64,000 bases of DNA from Pseudogemmobacter bohemicus. Lineage in GTDB: Bacteria; Pseudomonadota; Alphaproteobacteria; Rhodobacterales; Rhodobacteraceae. Below the pieces are notes generated by a model that was not told where the DNA came from, did no database searches, and saw only the letters and a program-made list of their open reading frames with translations. Made by a program: the position numbers and the translations under genes. Of this stretch, positions 1 through 8,790 are shown one piece after another; position 1 is the first letter of the stretch; each line of letters starts with the position of its first letter. The DNA lies in NCBI RefSeq assembly GCF_003290025.1, contig NZ_QNHG01000003.1, forward strand, positions 762,438 to 826,437, given 5' to 3'.

Positions 1-879
1 GACCACCGAGACCACCGAGGCGATGCCGATGATGATGCCCAGCATGGTCAGGAAACTGCGCATCGGATGCGCCATCAGCGCGTGGAACGCCATCGACCAG
101 GCCTCGCGCAGCCGGCCGGTGCCGCCAAAGCGCCGCTGACCGGTGGGGGGCGAGGGCAGGGTCGGGGCGGGCAGGGGGCGGCGGGTGACGGTATCCGAGA
201 CCACCCTGCCGTCGCGCATCTCGATCACGCGGCCGGCGCGGGCAGCCACGTCGCGGTCATGGGTGACGATGATGATCGTATGGCCAAGCGCGTGCAACTC
301 ATCCAGCAGTGCCAGCAACTCCTGCCCCGAGCGGCTGTCCAGCGCGCCGGTCGGCTCATCGGCAAGGATCACCTCGCCGCCATTCATCAGCGCCCGCGCG
401 ACTGATACCCGTTGCTGCTGGCCGCCCGACAGCGCATTGGGCCGGTGATCGAGCCTTTCGCCAAGGCCAAGCCGCTGCAAAAGATCGCGCGCGCGCAGGC
501 GGCGCGACCGGCGGGCGGCGCCGGCATAGATCGCCGGGATCTCGACATTGCCGACCGCGTCAAGATCGGAAAGCAGTTGATACCGTTGGAAAATAAATCC
601 GAAATGCGCCCGGCGCAGCCTGGCGCGGCCGGCCTCGTCCATCTGGCCCACATCCTGGCCGTCATAAAGATAGCTGCCGCCCGAGGGGCGGTCGAGGCAG
701 CCGATGATATTCATCAGTGTCGATTTCCCCGAGCCGGAGGTGCCGATGATCGCGACCATCTCGCCGCGTCCGATGCTGAGGCTGATGCCGTGCAAGACGG
801 TCAGATCCTCATCACCCGAGGTGAAGCGGCGGCTCAGGTCGCTGAGCGCGATCAGGGGGGCGGAGCAGGGATTGGTCAC
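1..879 (-). CDS. macB: MacB-type ABC transporter, ATPase plus permease (partial, 3' end off window)
   Basis: The N-terminal 293 residues of a MacB-like tripartite efflux component are visible; the rest lies beyond base 1. The ATPase domain comes first, with Walker A GTSGSGKST near residues 46-54, signature LSGGQQQR and Walker B VILADEPTGALD. A linker then leads into the first membrane segment, which begins just before the edge (FLTMLGIIIGIASVV). This ATPase-first, single-chain order is typical of MacB, which works with a periplasmic adaptor and an outer-membrane channel. No ATG fits, so the start is taken as the GTG at 879, 10 bases after the macA stop. The pair is co-transcribed with macA upstream. 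The substrate (macrolide, peptide or lipid) cannot be told from sequence. Confidence 0.9.
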   Translation of the reverse strand, partial: MTNPCSAPLIALSDLSRRFTSGDEDLTVLHGISLSIGRGEMVAIIGTSGSGKSTLMNIIGCLDRPSGGSYLYDGQDVGQMDEAGRARLRRAHFGFIFQRYQLLSDLDAVGNVEIPAIYAGAARRSRRLRARDLLQRLGLGERLDHRPNALSGGQQQRVSVARALMNGGEVILADEPTGALDSRSGQELLALLDELHALGHTIIIVTHDRDVAARAGRVIEMRDGRVVSDTVTRRPLPAPTLPSPPTGQRRFGGTGRLREAWSMAFHALMAHPMRSFLTMLGIIIGIASVVSVV

Positions 880-889
880 GGCCAGGGCC

Positions 890-2062
890 TCAGAACAGCG
901 AGATCGGCGCGTTGCGCGGGCGGGCGGGGCCGGCTCGGCTGGCCGAGGGCGTGATCGCGACCAGCTCTCCTGCGCTCACGCCTGCGCGCAGCGAAATTTC
1001 ATGGGTGGTGATGATGCCGGTTTCCACCTCGCGTTCGGTGAGGCGCGCAGTTGCCGGGTCCCAGACCTGGACCAGCGCCGCGCCGCCGGGCCTGCGTGTC
1101 ACCGCCGAAGCCGGTACGATCAGCACGTCTTCTTCAGAGGCAAGCGCGATGGTGACCTCGGCCGACATACCGATCCTGAGCAGCCCGTCGGGGTTCGGAA
1201 CATCCAAAAGCGCGTTGTAATAAATGGCTTTTCCGGTATCGACCTTATCGGCGGTGGCGATCGAGGCCGGTGCGGGCTCCACCGCGCGCAGCACCGCTTC
1301 GAATTGCAGGTCGGGGGCGCCGGAAAGGGTGAAGCCGGCTTTCTGGCCGGGCCGGATATGGATCACATCGGCCTCGGAAATCTCGGTCGTGACCACCATC
1401 ATGCCCAGCTCCGCCAGTTTGATCACCGTCGGGCTGGACTGATTCGCATTGATCGTCTGCCCCTCGCGCAGCACCATGGCGACCACGGTGCCGGCGATGG
1501 GGGCGGTGATGCGGGTGCGTTCCAGCGCGATCCGCGCCGATTTTACCGAAAGCCCGGCCTGGGCGCGCTGCGCTTCGGCGGATTTCAGATTGGCGCGGGA
1601 GATTTCCAGCTGGGCCTCGGCGGGTTCCAGGTCCTGGGCGGTGGTCAGGCCTTTCTCATTCAGCTGGCGCTTGCGGGTAAGGGCCTTTTCGGCCTCGGAA
1701 ATATTGGCCTTCAGCGCGAGGATCTGCGCCTCGATCTGCGCCAGCGACGCCTCGGCGCGCAGAAGATCGGTCTGTTGTTCCTCGGGGTCGATCTGCGCCA
1801 CCAGATCGCCGGCGGCGAGCACCTGGCCGAGCTCGACCGGCAGCGACTGGATCTGACCGCCGACCTGGGCGCCGACCGAGACGAGGCTCGACGCTTCGAT
1901 CACGCCGGTTGCGCGCACTGTCTGGCTGATCGTGCCCTTGCGCACCGCAACCGTCTCGGGCGCGGTGCCGTCAGTCTCGGCCGGTTGGGTGGCCCGCCAG
2001 CCCGCCCAGGCAAGCCCCGCCGAGACAAGCAGGAAAAGGGCAATCAGGGCGGTTCGGCGCAT
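890..2062 (-). CDS. macA: MacA-like periplasmic adaptor (HlyD/RND membrane fusion protein)
   Basis: A 390-residue adaptor that links an inner-membrane pump to an outer-membrane channel. It has an N-terminal membrane anchor (about residues 4-21), a lipoyl half-motif (VGAQVGGQIQSL), a long alpha-helical hairpin rich in A, E, K, Q and L (about residues 95-190), the second lipoyl half (ITAPIAGTVVAM) and beta-barrel and membrane-proximal domains. The length is close to E. coli MacA. The ATG is preceded by a GGAG ribosome-binding site. The partner ATPase/permease gene starts 10 bases downstream of the stop. No outer-membrane channel gene is visible, so a TolC-like protein is presumably encoded elsewhere. 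Confidence 0.9.
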   Translation of the reverse strand: MRRTALIALFLLVSAGLAWAGWRATQPAETDGTAPETVAVRKGTISQTVRATGVIEASSLVSVGAQVGGQIQSLPVELGQVLAAGDLVAQIDPEEQQTDLLRAEASLAQIEAQILALKANISEAEKALTRKRQLNEKGLTTAQDLEPAEAQLEISRANLKSAEAQRAQAGLSVKSARIALERTRITAPIAGTVVAMVLREGQTINANQSSPTVIKLAELGMMVVTTEISEADVIHIRPGQKAGFTLSGAPDLQFEAVLRAVEPAPASIATADKVDTGKAIYYNALLDVPNPDGLLRIGMSAEVTIALASEEDVLIVPASAVTRRPGGAALVQVWDPATARLTEREVETGIITTHEISLRAGVSAGELVAITPSASRAGPARPRNAPISLF

Positions 2063-3493
2063 GGTCTGGTCTCCGGCTGCGGGTGTTTTCGGGAACCGCC
2101 ACAGGTGCCGGAATGGGTGCCGGAGGTTCGCAGCATGTTAAACGGCACGCCTCGCCACAACCGTCGGAGCGCGTGGAATTTTATCGGGAAAAGACCGTGC
2201 TTTGCCAGAGCCTTCCTGTCGGGAAATCTGCATAGGGCGGGGATGAAGGGGGGGCGGCGCCTCTGCGGATGCGGGCCGATTTGTCCGGCGCCGATACGGT
2301 TGCAAAGTGCAGGGCGGCTTCCGGGCAGCGTCTGGAAAGCCTGGCTCATCGGGGCAGGATTTGCCGCATCCTTGCCGGCTGGCGCCGCGCCGGCTTTGGC
2401 AGGTCTGAAACAGGCCTGGTTGATGGATTTGTGCGCGGGCCGCCGCCCGAAAGGCCGGGCAGAACTCTGGAGTGCGGAATGAGGAGGGCGGTCGGGACGG
2501 ATTGCTGACAGGGAATGGCGGCCTGGTCGCGCATCATGTTCCTGCGGAACCGCGTGACAAGGGGCGGGCTGACCTCGGATGAAGGCGCCACCCATTGATC
2601 GGCAAGGAAACCGGACGGGGGACCGCTGGTTCAGGAAGGCCGGGCGAGCCGTCGCCGCATTGCGGGAGCGCGGGGATCGGGCCAATTCTGTGCGTCGGCA
2701 GACGACCTCATCGCGGGGGACAGTTTTATGCCCATCCTTGCGAACGGGGCCATGCGGGGGAACCTGTGCAGCCGCGCGCCATCACGGCGCCAGGCCGATG
2801 TTCTGACCAGGATCCTGATCTGGCATGAACCTGTGCCTGATGGAACTGAGGAGCCAAAGCCGCATCGCCCTGACCGTTTCCATGGCAGCGGGCCTCAGCC
2901 TGAAATGCGGCCTTCGCCGCCGGATCAGCGCAGGCCCTGAGCCGCGGATGCTCTGGTCGCGGACCCCTGGCTGAAGGGCCTCGGTGGTCGCAGGAGCGGC
3001 GGTCGCAGGGGTGGCGGGCTCCGGCGGGTCTGAGCCGGATGCGCGAAAGGACACAGAGGCCGTCACCATCGGCGCACCGCCGGCCCTGAGGCCGCTCCGG
3101 GGAGGGGGCATGCGGCATCGACCCGTACCCGTTTTCCCGGCGCCGCCCTGGCGCCCGGCAGCCCGGGCCCTCGACGCCCGACAGGTTGGAGCCAGGACCG
3201 GTTCAGCTCTCACTAAATTGGGGCTGAGGCCCTTTTCGGAGATCAATGCGCCGGGCAACCTGGTGGTTTCACCCTGGTCGCAGGCACAGCGAGACCTGTC
3301 AGGAGCCGCATGCGGCGCTGATTTGCCCGGGTTTTTGCGGTGGTTCCGGCCATGATCCGGCGCGCTGACCGGGAACCATGCCTGCGCTGCCGGGCCGATC
3401 GCGGCGCTGGTCAACAGCGTCTTGCCTGGCCCGGGGCTGCTTTGCGGAGTGTCGGGATTTTGGCGGCGGAGGGCGAAGGGGGGGCGCCTCGTC
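2063..3493. other. Gene-poor stretch upstream of macA, no convincing gene
   Basis: About 1.4 kb in which the open frames on both strands give Arg/Pro/Gly/Ala-rich translations without recognisable domains, secretion signals or good ribosome-binding sites. The macA promoter must lie at the left end. One plus-strand stretch around 3180-3340 reads a little more like old protein sequence (SEINAPGNLVVSPW) but is quickly interrupted. I read this as decayed or intergenic DNA. Confidence 0.5.
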
Positions 3494-3544
3494 TTGACAG
3501 CGCCCCGGCGCCGGCGTTTATTCAGCAAGTAACCAAATGTTTAC
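3494..3544 (+). promoter_or_regulatory. Promoter with regulon operator, site A
   Basis: A TTGACA -35 at 3494-3499 is followed 17 bases later by TTTATT (3517-3522) as a possible -10. Just downstream, at 3529-3544, lies GTAAC-N6-TTTAC, flanked so that AAGTAA (3527-3532) and TTACTT (3541-3546) form perfect 6-base arms. The repeat recurs upstream of five other transcription units to the right. An operator overlapping the start point would fit repression by the nearby TetR-family protein. Confidence 0.65.
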
Positions 3545-3634
3545 TTTGTCCCACATATGGCCCCTGCATCCGCGCGTATGGCGGACGGGGCCGCACCATG
3601 CGGGTCGGCAAATGAATGAGACGGAGGCACTGGA

Positions 3635-4063
3635 ATGATCCATGAGACCCGGAATATCGCCAGCGACATGGCCTGGAAGCTCGCCGCTCTCGCGCGCGAT
3701 CATGCGGCGGATAGCGGCTGGCTGGTGGCGGTGGTGGTGACCGATGCCCAGGGCTGCCCGTTATCGGCGCTGCGAATGGATGGGGTTGCGCCGCCGATTC
3801 TCGATTTTGCCGGCGACAAGGCCTATACTGCCGCCACCATGCGGCGAAGCACTGCCGCCTGGTTCGAGCGGATGAATGCCTCACCGGGGCTGCGCACCGG
3901 ACTTGCCAATCGCAGCCGCCTGCTGGTCTGGGGCGGCGGGTTGCCGGTGGTGCTGGAGGGGCAGGTGATCGGCGGTATCGGGGTTTCCGGCGCAGCCGAA
4001 GCGGAAGACATCGCCTGCGCCCGGGCGGCGCTGGAGGCGCTTGGCCTGTTTTCCGAACTCTGA
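3635..4063 (+). CDS. GlcG/HbpS (DUF336) family protein
   Basis: A 142-residue protein covering the whole GlcG/HbpS fold (DUF336), with the typical hydrophobic strand AVVVTDAQG near residue 32 and the glycine-rich VLEGQVIGGIGVSG near the C terminus. Members occur beside oxidoreductase and glycolate genes; some bind haem or act as accessory sensors, but the biochemical role of most is unknown. A GGAGG ribosome-binding site precedes the ATG. The promoter carries the operator shared with the sugar/CoA catabolic operons, so I infer it belongs to that regulon although it is transcribed alone. No signal peptide is seen, so it is probably cytoplasmic. Confidence 0.8.
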   Translation: MIHETRNIASDMAWKLAALARDHAADSGWLVAVVVTDAQGCPLSALRMDGVAPPILDFAGDKAYTAATMRRSTAAWFERMNASPGLRTGLANRSRLLVWGGGLPVVLEGQVIGGIGVSGAAEAEDIACARAALEALGLFSEL

Positions 4064-4158
4064 CCCCTGGCGGGCGCATTGCAGATGGCCGCCATCCGGC
4101 CTGTTCGGGCGCTTGTCAGTGGGGCGGATCAGGCGCTGAACTCGCCCGCCACTATGGC

Positions 4159-4839
4159 TCAGGCGCTGACCAGACGGATGATCGTCTCGATATTGAAGCT
4201 CAGCCGCTCTTCCAGCGCCTCTTTCGCCATCAGATCGCGTTCATAGATGATGGTGCCGGTGAACCGGTTGGTGAAGTAATAGAAGCCGATGGCCGCGATG
4301 GTGATATTGAGCTGAACCGGATCGACCCCTGGGCGGAACACGCCCTGGGCGACACCGCGCTCGACGATTCCCCCCACCATCGAGACCAGCTTTCTGCTGG
4401 TGGCAGCGACCAGTTCCGACTTTTTCAGATGTTTGGCCCGGTGCAGGTTTTCGCTGTTCACCAGCGTGATGAATTCCGGGTTTTTCAGGTAGTAATCCCA
4501 GGTGAACCGCACCAGCCGCTCCAGCGCGGTGCGGGGATCGAGATTGTCGAGATTGAGCCGCTGCTCGGCGGCCCGGATATCGAGATAGGCATTCTCCAGC
4601 ACGGTCTGGAACAGACCCTCTTTGCTTTCAAAATAGTGGTAGATCATCCGCTTATTGGCTTTCGCCTTTTCGGCAATCACATCGACCCGGGCGCCGCCAA
4701 GGCCGTTGCGGGCGAATTCCCGTTTGGCGGCTTCAAGAATGCGGGTTCGGGTGGCCTCGGCATCGCGGATCCGGATGCGGGTCTTCGGGCTGGCTGCGGG
4801 TTCCCCGGCGGCGGCTTCGGTCTCTGACGGGGTGCTCAC
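4159..4839 (-). CDS. TetR/AcrR-family transcriptional regulator
   Basis: A 226-residue regulator. After a flexible N-terminal tail (residues 1-25) comes a TetR helix-turn-helix (about 30-75), recognisable by RILEAAKREFARNG and IAEKAKANKRMIYHYFESKE. The rest is the helical ligand-binding and dimerisation domain. The start is GTG at 4839, with GGAGAA five bases upstream; there is no suitable ATG. The gene is divergent from the ABC importer operon, and the intergenic region carries one copy of the inverted repeat found at six promoter regions in the island. The simplest reading is that this protein binds those repeats and is released by the imported substrate or a CoA intermediate. Regulation is inferred, not shown. 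Confidence 0.88.
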   Translation of the reverse strand: MSTPSETEAAAGEPAASPKTRIRIRDAEATRTRILEAAKREFARNGLGGARVDVIAEKAKANKRMIYHYFESKEGLFQTVLENAYLDIRAAEQRLNLDNLDPRTALERLVRFTWDYYLKNPEFITLVNSENLHRAKHLKKSELVAATSRKLVSMVGGIVERGVAQGVFRPGVDPVQLNITIAAIGFYYFTNRFTGTIIYERDLMAKEALEERLSFNIETIIRLVSA

Positions 4840-4962
4840 ACAATTTCTCCGACAAGCGGCCCGCCGGCATCAGGCCCGCCAGGCTTTCCCGACCTATAGA
4901 CCAGCGCGCCGGACCTTCAAAGCCGAACCTTCGTCTCAGCACGGAAAAGCGCATCAAAACGC

Positions 4963-5004
4963 TTGACTCACGGGGTTGCAAGAAAGTAACCAGTTAGTGC
5001 GTTA
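4963..5004 (+). promoter_or_regulatory. Promoter/operator of the ABC importer operon, site B
   Basis: TTGACT at 4963-4968 could be a -35. GTAAC at 4986-4990 is the conserved left half-site. The right half differs from the consensus: it reads GTGCGTTA (4997-5004), the same eight bases found at site D (20402-20409), giving TAAC-N10-GTTA instead of TAAC-N6-GTTA. It lies between the divergent TetR gene and the importer, so it could serve both. Confidence 0.6.
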
Positions 5005-5122
5005 AGTGAATAGGGCCATGCAGGAAGGAGGCGCATTTCCATCGGGGAGTGCGGCGGCTGGTCTTATCCGGAGCCTGAGAACATCGCGGCCTGAGCCGTG
5101 CTTGCCAAATGGGAGGAAATGC

Positions 5123-6232
5123 ATGTCGACCTTCATCAGGGATTATATCGAGGCGCAGACGCTGAGCCGCAGGAAGTTCCTGCTGGCCTCGGCCGCCGGC
5201 ATGGGGGCCGCGCTGGCGCCGATGGGGATGGCCGGCCGCGCAAATGCCGCGCTGACCGATCCGGCCATGGCCTGGAGCTATCGCGACCGCACCAATCCCT
5301 ACTGGAATTCCATTGTCTCGGGCGGTGAGAGCTTTGCCTCCTCCATCGGCAAGGACAAAGGCTTTATGACCCATCTGATCAATGAGGGGTCGTCCGAGAA
5401 ATCGCTCTCGGATATCAAGGCGTTCCTGTCGAAAACCGGCGGCAATTGCGCCATTGCCTGCGATGCCAATGACAGCCCCAATGCGCGCCCCGTCGTCGAG
5501 GCGGTGAAGGCGGCGGGCGGCTATGTCTCGACCATATGGAACAAGACCGACGACCTGCATCCCTGGGATTTCGGTGACAATTATGTCAGCCACATGACCT
5601 GGTCTGATGAGGGGCCGGCGGAACAGACCGCGCGCATCCTCTTCGAGGCGATGGGCAACAAGGGGGGCGTCGTCCATCTGGGTGGCATCGCGGCGAACAA
5701 CCCGGCGATTGAACGGCTGAACGGGCTGAAAAATGCGCTGAAGGATTTCCCGGATATCGAACTGCTCGACGCGCAGCCGGCCGACTGGGATACGCAAAAG
5801 GCCAATGAGCTGATGGCGAGCTTCCTCACCCGCTACGGCGATGAGATCAAGGGCGTCCACTGCGCCAATGACACCATCGCTTACGGGGTGCTGGAGGCTT
5901 TGCGTGCCGAAGGGATCGAGGGGATGCCGGTCGTCTCATATGACGGCAATCTCCAGGCGGTCGAGCTGGTGATGAAGGGCGATATCCTCTGCACCGTCTC
6001 GACCAACCCCTATTGGGGTGGCGGTATCACCTCGGCTCTGTCCTATCACGCGGCCATCGGCACCTTTAAGCCCTCGGAAGAGCCGCCCGAACATCGCGAA
6101 TTCTACGGCCCGACCGTGCTGATCACCAAAGCCGATGCCGAAGAGTTCAGGAAAACCAATCTCGACGCGACACCGACCTATGACTGGACCGATTTCTGGG
6201 GTCCGGGCAATGGTCAGATCCAGTATAAGTAA
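5123..6232 (+). CDS. Sugar ABC transporter substrate-binding protein (ribose/galactose type), Tat-exported
   Basis: A 369-residue periplasmic binding protein of the RbsB/MglB class (PBP type I fold). It begins with a twin-arginine signal (SRRKFLLASAAG near residues 14-25) and a likely cut after GRANA, so export should go through Tat. A longer open frame starts at 5006, but the ATG at 5123 has a GGAGGA ribosome-binding site and puts the Tat signal at the N terminus. It heads the importer operon of permease, ATPase and permease. The ligand cannot be read from sequence; neighbours suggest a sugar, sugar acid or polyol. Tat export of a sugar-binding protein suggests folding or cofactor loading before export. 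Confidence 0.9.
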   Translation: MSTFIRDYIEAQTLSRRKFLLASAAGMGAALAPMGMAGRANAALTDPAMAWSYRDRTNPYWNSIVSGGESFASSIGKDKGFMTHLINEGSSEKSLSDIKAFLSKTGGNCAIACDANDSPNARPVVEAVKAAGGYVSTIWNKTDDLHPWDFGDNYVSHMTWSDEGPAEQTARILFEAMGNKGGVVHLGGIAANNPAIERLNGLKNALKDFPDIELLDAQPADWDTQKANELMASFLTRYGDEIKGVHCANDTIAYGVLEALRAEGIEGMPVVSYDGNLQAVELVMKGDILCTVSTNPYWGGGITSALSYHAAIGTFKPSEEPPEHREFYGPTVLITKADAEEFRKTNLDATPTYDWTDFWGPGNGQIQYK

Positions 6233-6245
6233 GCCGGGTATAAGA

Positions 6246-6268
6246 GGGGCCGCGCCAGGCGTGGCCCC
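6246..6268 (+). terminator. Intra-operon stem-loop after the binding-protein gene
   Basis: GGGGCC and GGCCCC arms enclose a nested GCC/GGC pair, 13 bases after the stop codon. No T-tract follows. Such structures commonly protect the mRNA of the abundant binding protein and reduce read-through into permease genes. Confidence 0.5.
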
Positions 6269-6301
6269 CTGACCGGATTTCCACAAATCGGGGGGCTGCA
6301 A

Positions 6302-7267
6302 TTGGGCGCTCGCATCTCGCGCGCGACCTTGCTCAGATGGGCACCGTTTCTGGTGCTGATCGCGCTGGTCGTCTTCTTCACGATCCTCAATCCGAGTTTC
6401 TTCTCGCTGCGCAATGCGGCGCGGATCGCGCTGGCCGCGACGCCGGCGCTGATGGTGGCGATCGGGGTGACCTTCATCCTGATCATGGGGTCGATCGACC
6501 TGTCGATGGAGGGGGCGGTCTCGGTTACCGCCGTGCTGTTTGCCACGGTGTTTTTGCAGCTGGGGGGCACGCTGGCCTCCTGGGCCTGGATCGCACTGCC
6601 GGCGGCGGTGCTGGCGGGGGCGGTGTTCGGGATGCTGAACGGCTGGCTGCATGTAAAGCTGCAGATCCCCTCTTTCATGGCGAGCCTTGCTTTCGGTTTC
6701 GTCGGCACCGGTCTTGCGCTGATGATGACCGGCGGCGACCGGATCCGGGTCGAGGATGAGCTGTTCAGGGGCCTTCTGACCTTCCGCTTTGCAGGCTTTC
6801 CGCTGATGGTCTGGCTGGCCTTCGGTTTCGTGCTGATCGCCTGGTTCATTCAGACCCGGACCACCATCGGGCGCAATCTCTATGCGGTCGGCGGCGGCGA
6901 GGAACTGGCCCATGCCTCGGGGCTGAACACGCGGCGGGTGCGGGTGATCGGCTTCACGCTTGCCGGCGCCTTCTACGCGCTGGGCGCGCTGATGGCGGTG
7001 GCGCGGATCGGCATCGCGGAAACCGCTACCGGCAATAACTTCATGTTCATCTCGATCACCTCGGCGGTGGTCGGGGGCGTTGCGCTTTGGGGTGGTATCG
7101 GCGGGGTGTGGAACGCGGTCGTCGGCGTGCTGATCGTCAATGTCATCAATAACGGCATGGTGGTGATCGGACTGCCCGATTACCTCCAGGACGGGGTGCT
7201 GGGGCTGATGGTGATCCTCGCCGTGGTCCTTTCCACCGACCGCCGCCTTGTCAGTTTCGTGAAGTGA
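6302..7267 (+). CDS. Sugar ABC transporter permease (RbsC type)
   Basis: A 321-residue inner-membrane permease of the branched-chain amino acid/ribose family (BPD_transp_2), with about nine hydrophobic segments and the cytoplasmic-loop sequence NLYAVGGGEELAHASG typical of RbsC-like proteins for contact with the ATPase. The first usable start is TTG at 6302, about eight bases after a G-rich ribosome-binding site; no in-frame ATG lies near the N terminus, and the first membrane helix begins around residue 13. It probably forms a heterodimeric channel with the second permease encoded at 8791. Confidence 0.9.
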   Translation: MGARISRATLLRWAPFLVLIALVVFFTILNPSFFSLRNAARIALAATPALMVAIGVTFILIMGSIDLSMEGAVSVTAVLFATVFLQLGGTLASWAWIALPAAVLAGAVFGMLNGWLHVKLQIPSFMASLAFGFVGTGLALMMTGGDRIRVEDELFRGLLTFRFAGFPLMVWLAFGFVLIAWFIQTRTTIGRNLYAVGGGEELAHASGLNTRRVRVIGFTLAGAFYALGALMAVARIGIAETATGNNFMFISITSAVVGGVALWGGIGGVWNAVVGVLIVNVINNGMVVIGLPDYLQDGVLGLMVILAVVLSTDRRLVSFVK

Positions 7268-7277
7268 GGGCCGGGCG

Positions 7278-8783
7278 ATGTATCAGCTGAAAGCGGTCGA
7301 CAAGAAATTTCCCGGCGTCCATGCGCTGAAAGCGGTGGATTTCGAGGTGAAACGTGGCGAGGTCGTCGGCCTTGTCGGCGAGAATGGCGCCGGCAAATCC
7401 ACCCTTATGAAGGTGATCTACGGCGCCTATCAGCCCGATGGCGGCGAGATTTCCATCGACGGGCGCGCGGTGCATTTCGCCAATCCGCGCCAGGCGATGG
7501 AGCAGGGCATCGGCATGGTGTTCCAGGAGCAATCGCTGATCCCGAACCTTACGGTGATGGAGAATGTCTTCCTGGGGCAGGAGGCGCAATTCGTCCGCTT
7601 CGGCGTGATCAACCGCCGCGCCATGGCGGCGGCGACGCGCCGCCAGCTGGCCAAGGTGAAACTGGATATCGACCCGGGCATGGTCACGGCGGATCTCTCC
7701 TTCGCGCAGCGCCAGCTGGTCGAACTGGCCAAGGTGCTGACGCTGGAGGAACGGGTCGAGGGCGATCTGGTGATCCTGCTGGATGAGCCGACCTCGGTTC
7801 TGAACCGCGAAGAGGTTGAACTTTTGTTCGGCCTGGTGCGGGAACTCACCTCGCGCGCATCGTTCATCTTCGTCAGCCACCGCATGGACGAGGTGATGGA
7901 GCTGTCCGACCGCATCTATGTGATGAAGGACGGCCAGGTGGTTGATGTGGTGACGCGCGGCGCCTCGGATGTCGAGGCGATCCAGAAGAAGATGGTCGGC
8001 CGCTCGGTCGATAAGGAATATTACCGCGAGCCGCGGCAGAAACCCTATGATCCCTCGCGCGTGCTGGTCGAGATGGACCGCGTCCGTTTCCCGGGCCGCG
8101 CGGCCGAAGTGTCGCTGAAGCTTCATGCCGGTGAGGTTCTGTGCCTCGTTGGCACCGAAGGCTCGGGCCGCGAGGCGGTTTTGCGCACCATTTTCGGCAT
8201 GCGCACGCCGCTTGCCGGCCGTGTCTCGATCAAAGGGCGCGAGGTCACCCGTTTCTCCCCGCGCAATGCGGTGGAGCAGGGCGTCGGCTATGTCCCGCGT
8301 GAACGCAAGATCGAGGGCATCGTCGCGGGGATGAGCGTTTACGAGAATATGACGCTCTCGCAGATGCGCCGCTATTCCGGTGCCGGCGTGTTGCGCACAG
8401 GCGAGGAAAAGGCGCTGGCGCGCGACTGGATCAAAAAGCTCTCGATCAAGGCGCATTCCGAATTTGCCGATTGCGGCAATCTTTCGGGCGGCAATCAGCA
8501 AAAGGTGGTGCTGTCGAAATGGCGCTCCGGCGGCTCGGATATCATGCTGCTGGACCACCCGACGCGTGGCCTCGATATCGGTGCCAAGGAGGATGTCTAT
8601 GACATGATCCGCGACATGTCGGATGATGGCGTGGGCGTGGTGCTGGTCGCCGATACGCTGGAAGAGGCGATCGGGCTTTCCCACACGATCCTTGTCCTGA
8701 AGGACGGGGTCATTCAGCAGAAATTCGACGGCGCGCCGGGTGCGAAACCGACGCTGTTCGATCTGCTTCATTACATGATCTGA
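7278..8783 (+). CDS. Sugar ABC transporter ATP-binding protein (RbsA/MglA type, two ABC domains)
   Basis: A 501-residue protein with tandem ABC modules. The first has Walker A GENGAGKST (residues 34-42) and Walker B VILLDEPTSVL but a degenerate signature (LSFAQRQ). The second lacks the Walker A lysine (GTEGSGRE) but keeps a good signature (LSGGNQQK). This split of functions is normal for RbsA/MglA proteins. It lies 10 bases after the first permease and 7 before the second, so the four importer genes form one operon starting at 5123. Confidence 0.93.
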   Translation: MYQLKAVDKKFPGVHALKAVDFEVKRGEVVGLVGENGAGKSTLMKVIYGAYQPDGGEISIDGRAVHFANPRQAMEQGIGMVFQEQSLIPNLTVMENVFLGQEAQFVRFGVINRRAMAAATRRQLAKVKLDIDPGMVTADLSFAQRQLVELAKVLTLEERVEGDLVILLDEPTSVLNREEVELLFGLVRELTSRASFIFVSHRMDEVMELSDRIYVMKDGQVVDVVTRGASDVEAIQKKMVGRSVDKEYYREPRQKPYDPSRVLVEMDRVRFPGRAAEVSLKLHAGEVLCLVGTEGSGREAVLRTIFGMRTPLAGRVSIKGREVTRFSPRNAVEQGVGYVPRERKIEGIVAGMSVYENMTLSQMRRYSGAGVLRTGEEKALARDWIKKLSIKAHSEFADCGNLSGGNQQKVVLSKWRSGGSDIMLLDHPTRGLDIGAKEDVYDMIRDMSDDGVGVVLVADTLEEAIGLSHTILVLKDGVIQQKFDGAPGAKPTLFDLLHYMI

Positions 8784-8790
8784 GGGGGCG

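Noticed and set aside
704-2482. A 592-residue plus-strand frame across macA and its upstream region
   Set aside because: It is antisense to a clear MacA protein, composed of Gly/Arg/His-rich sequence, and has no ribosome-binding site.
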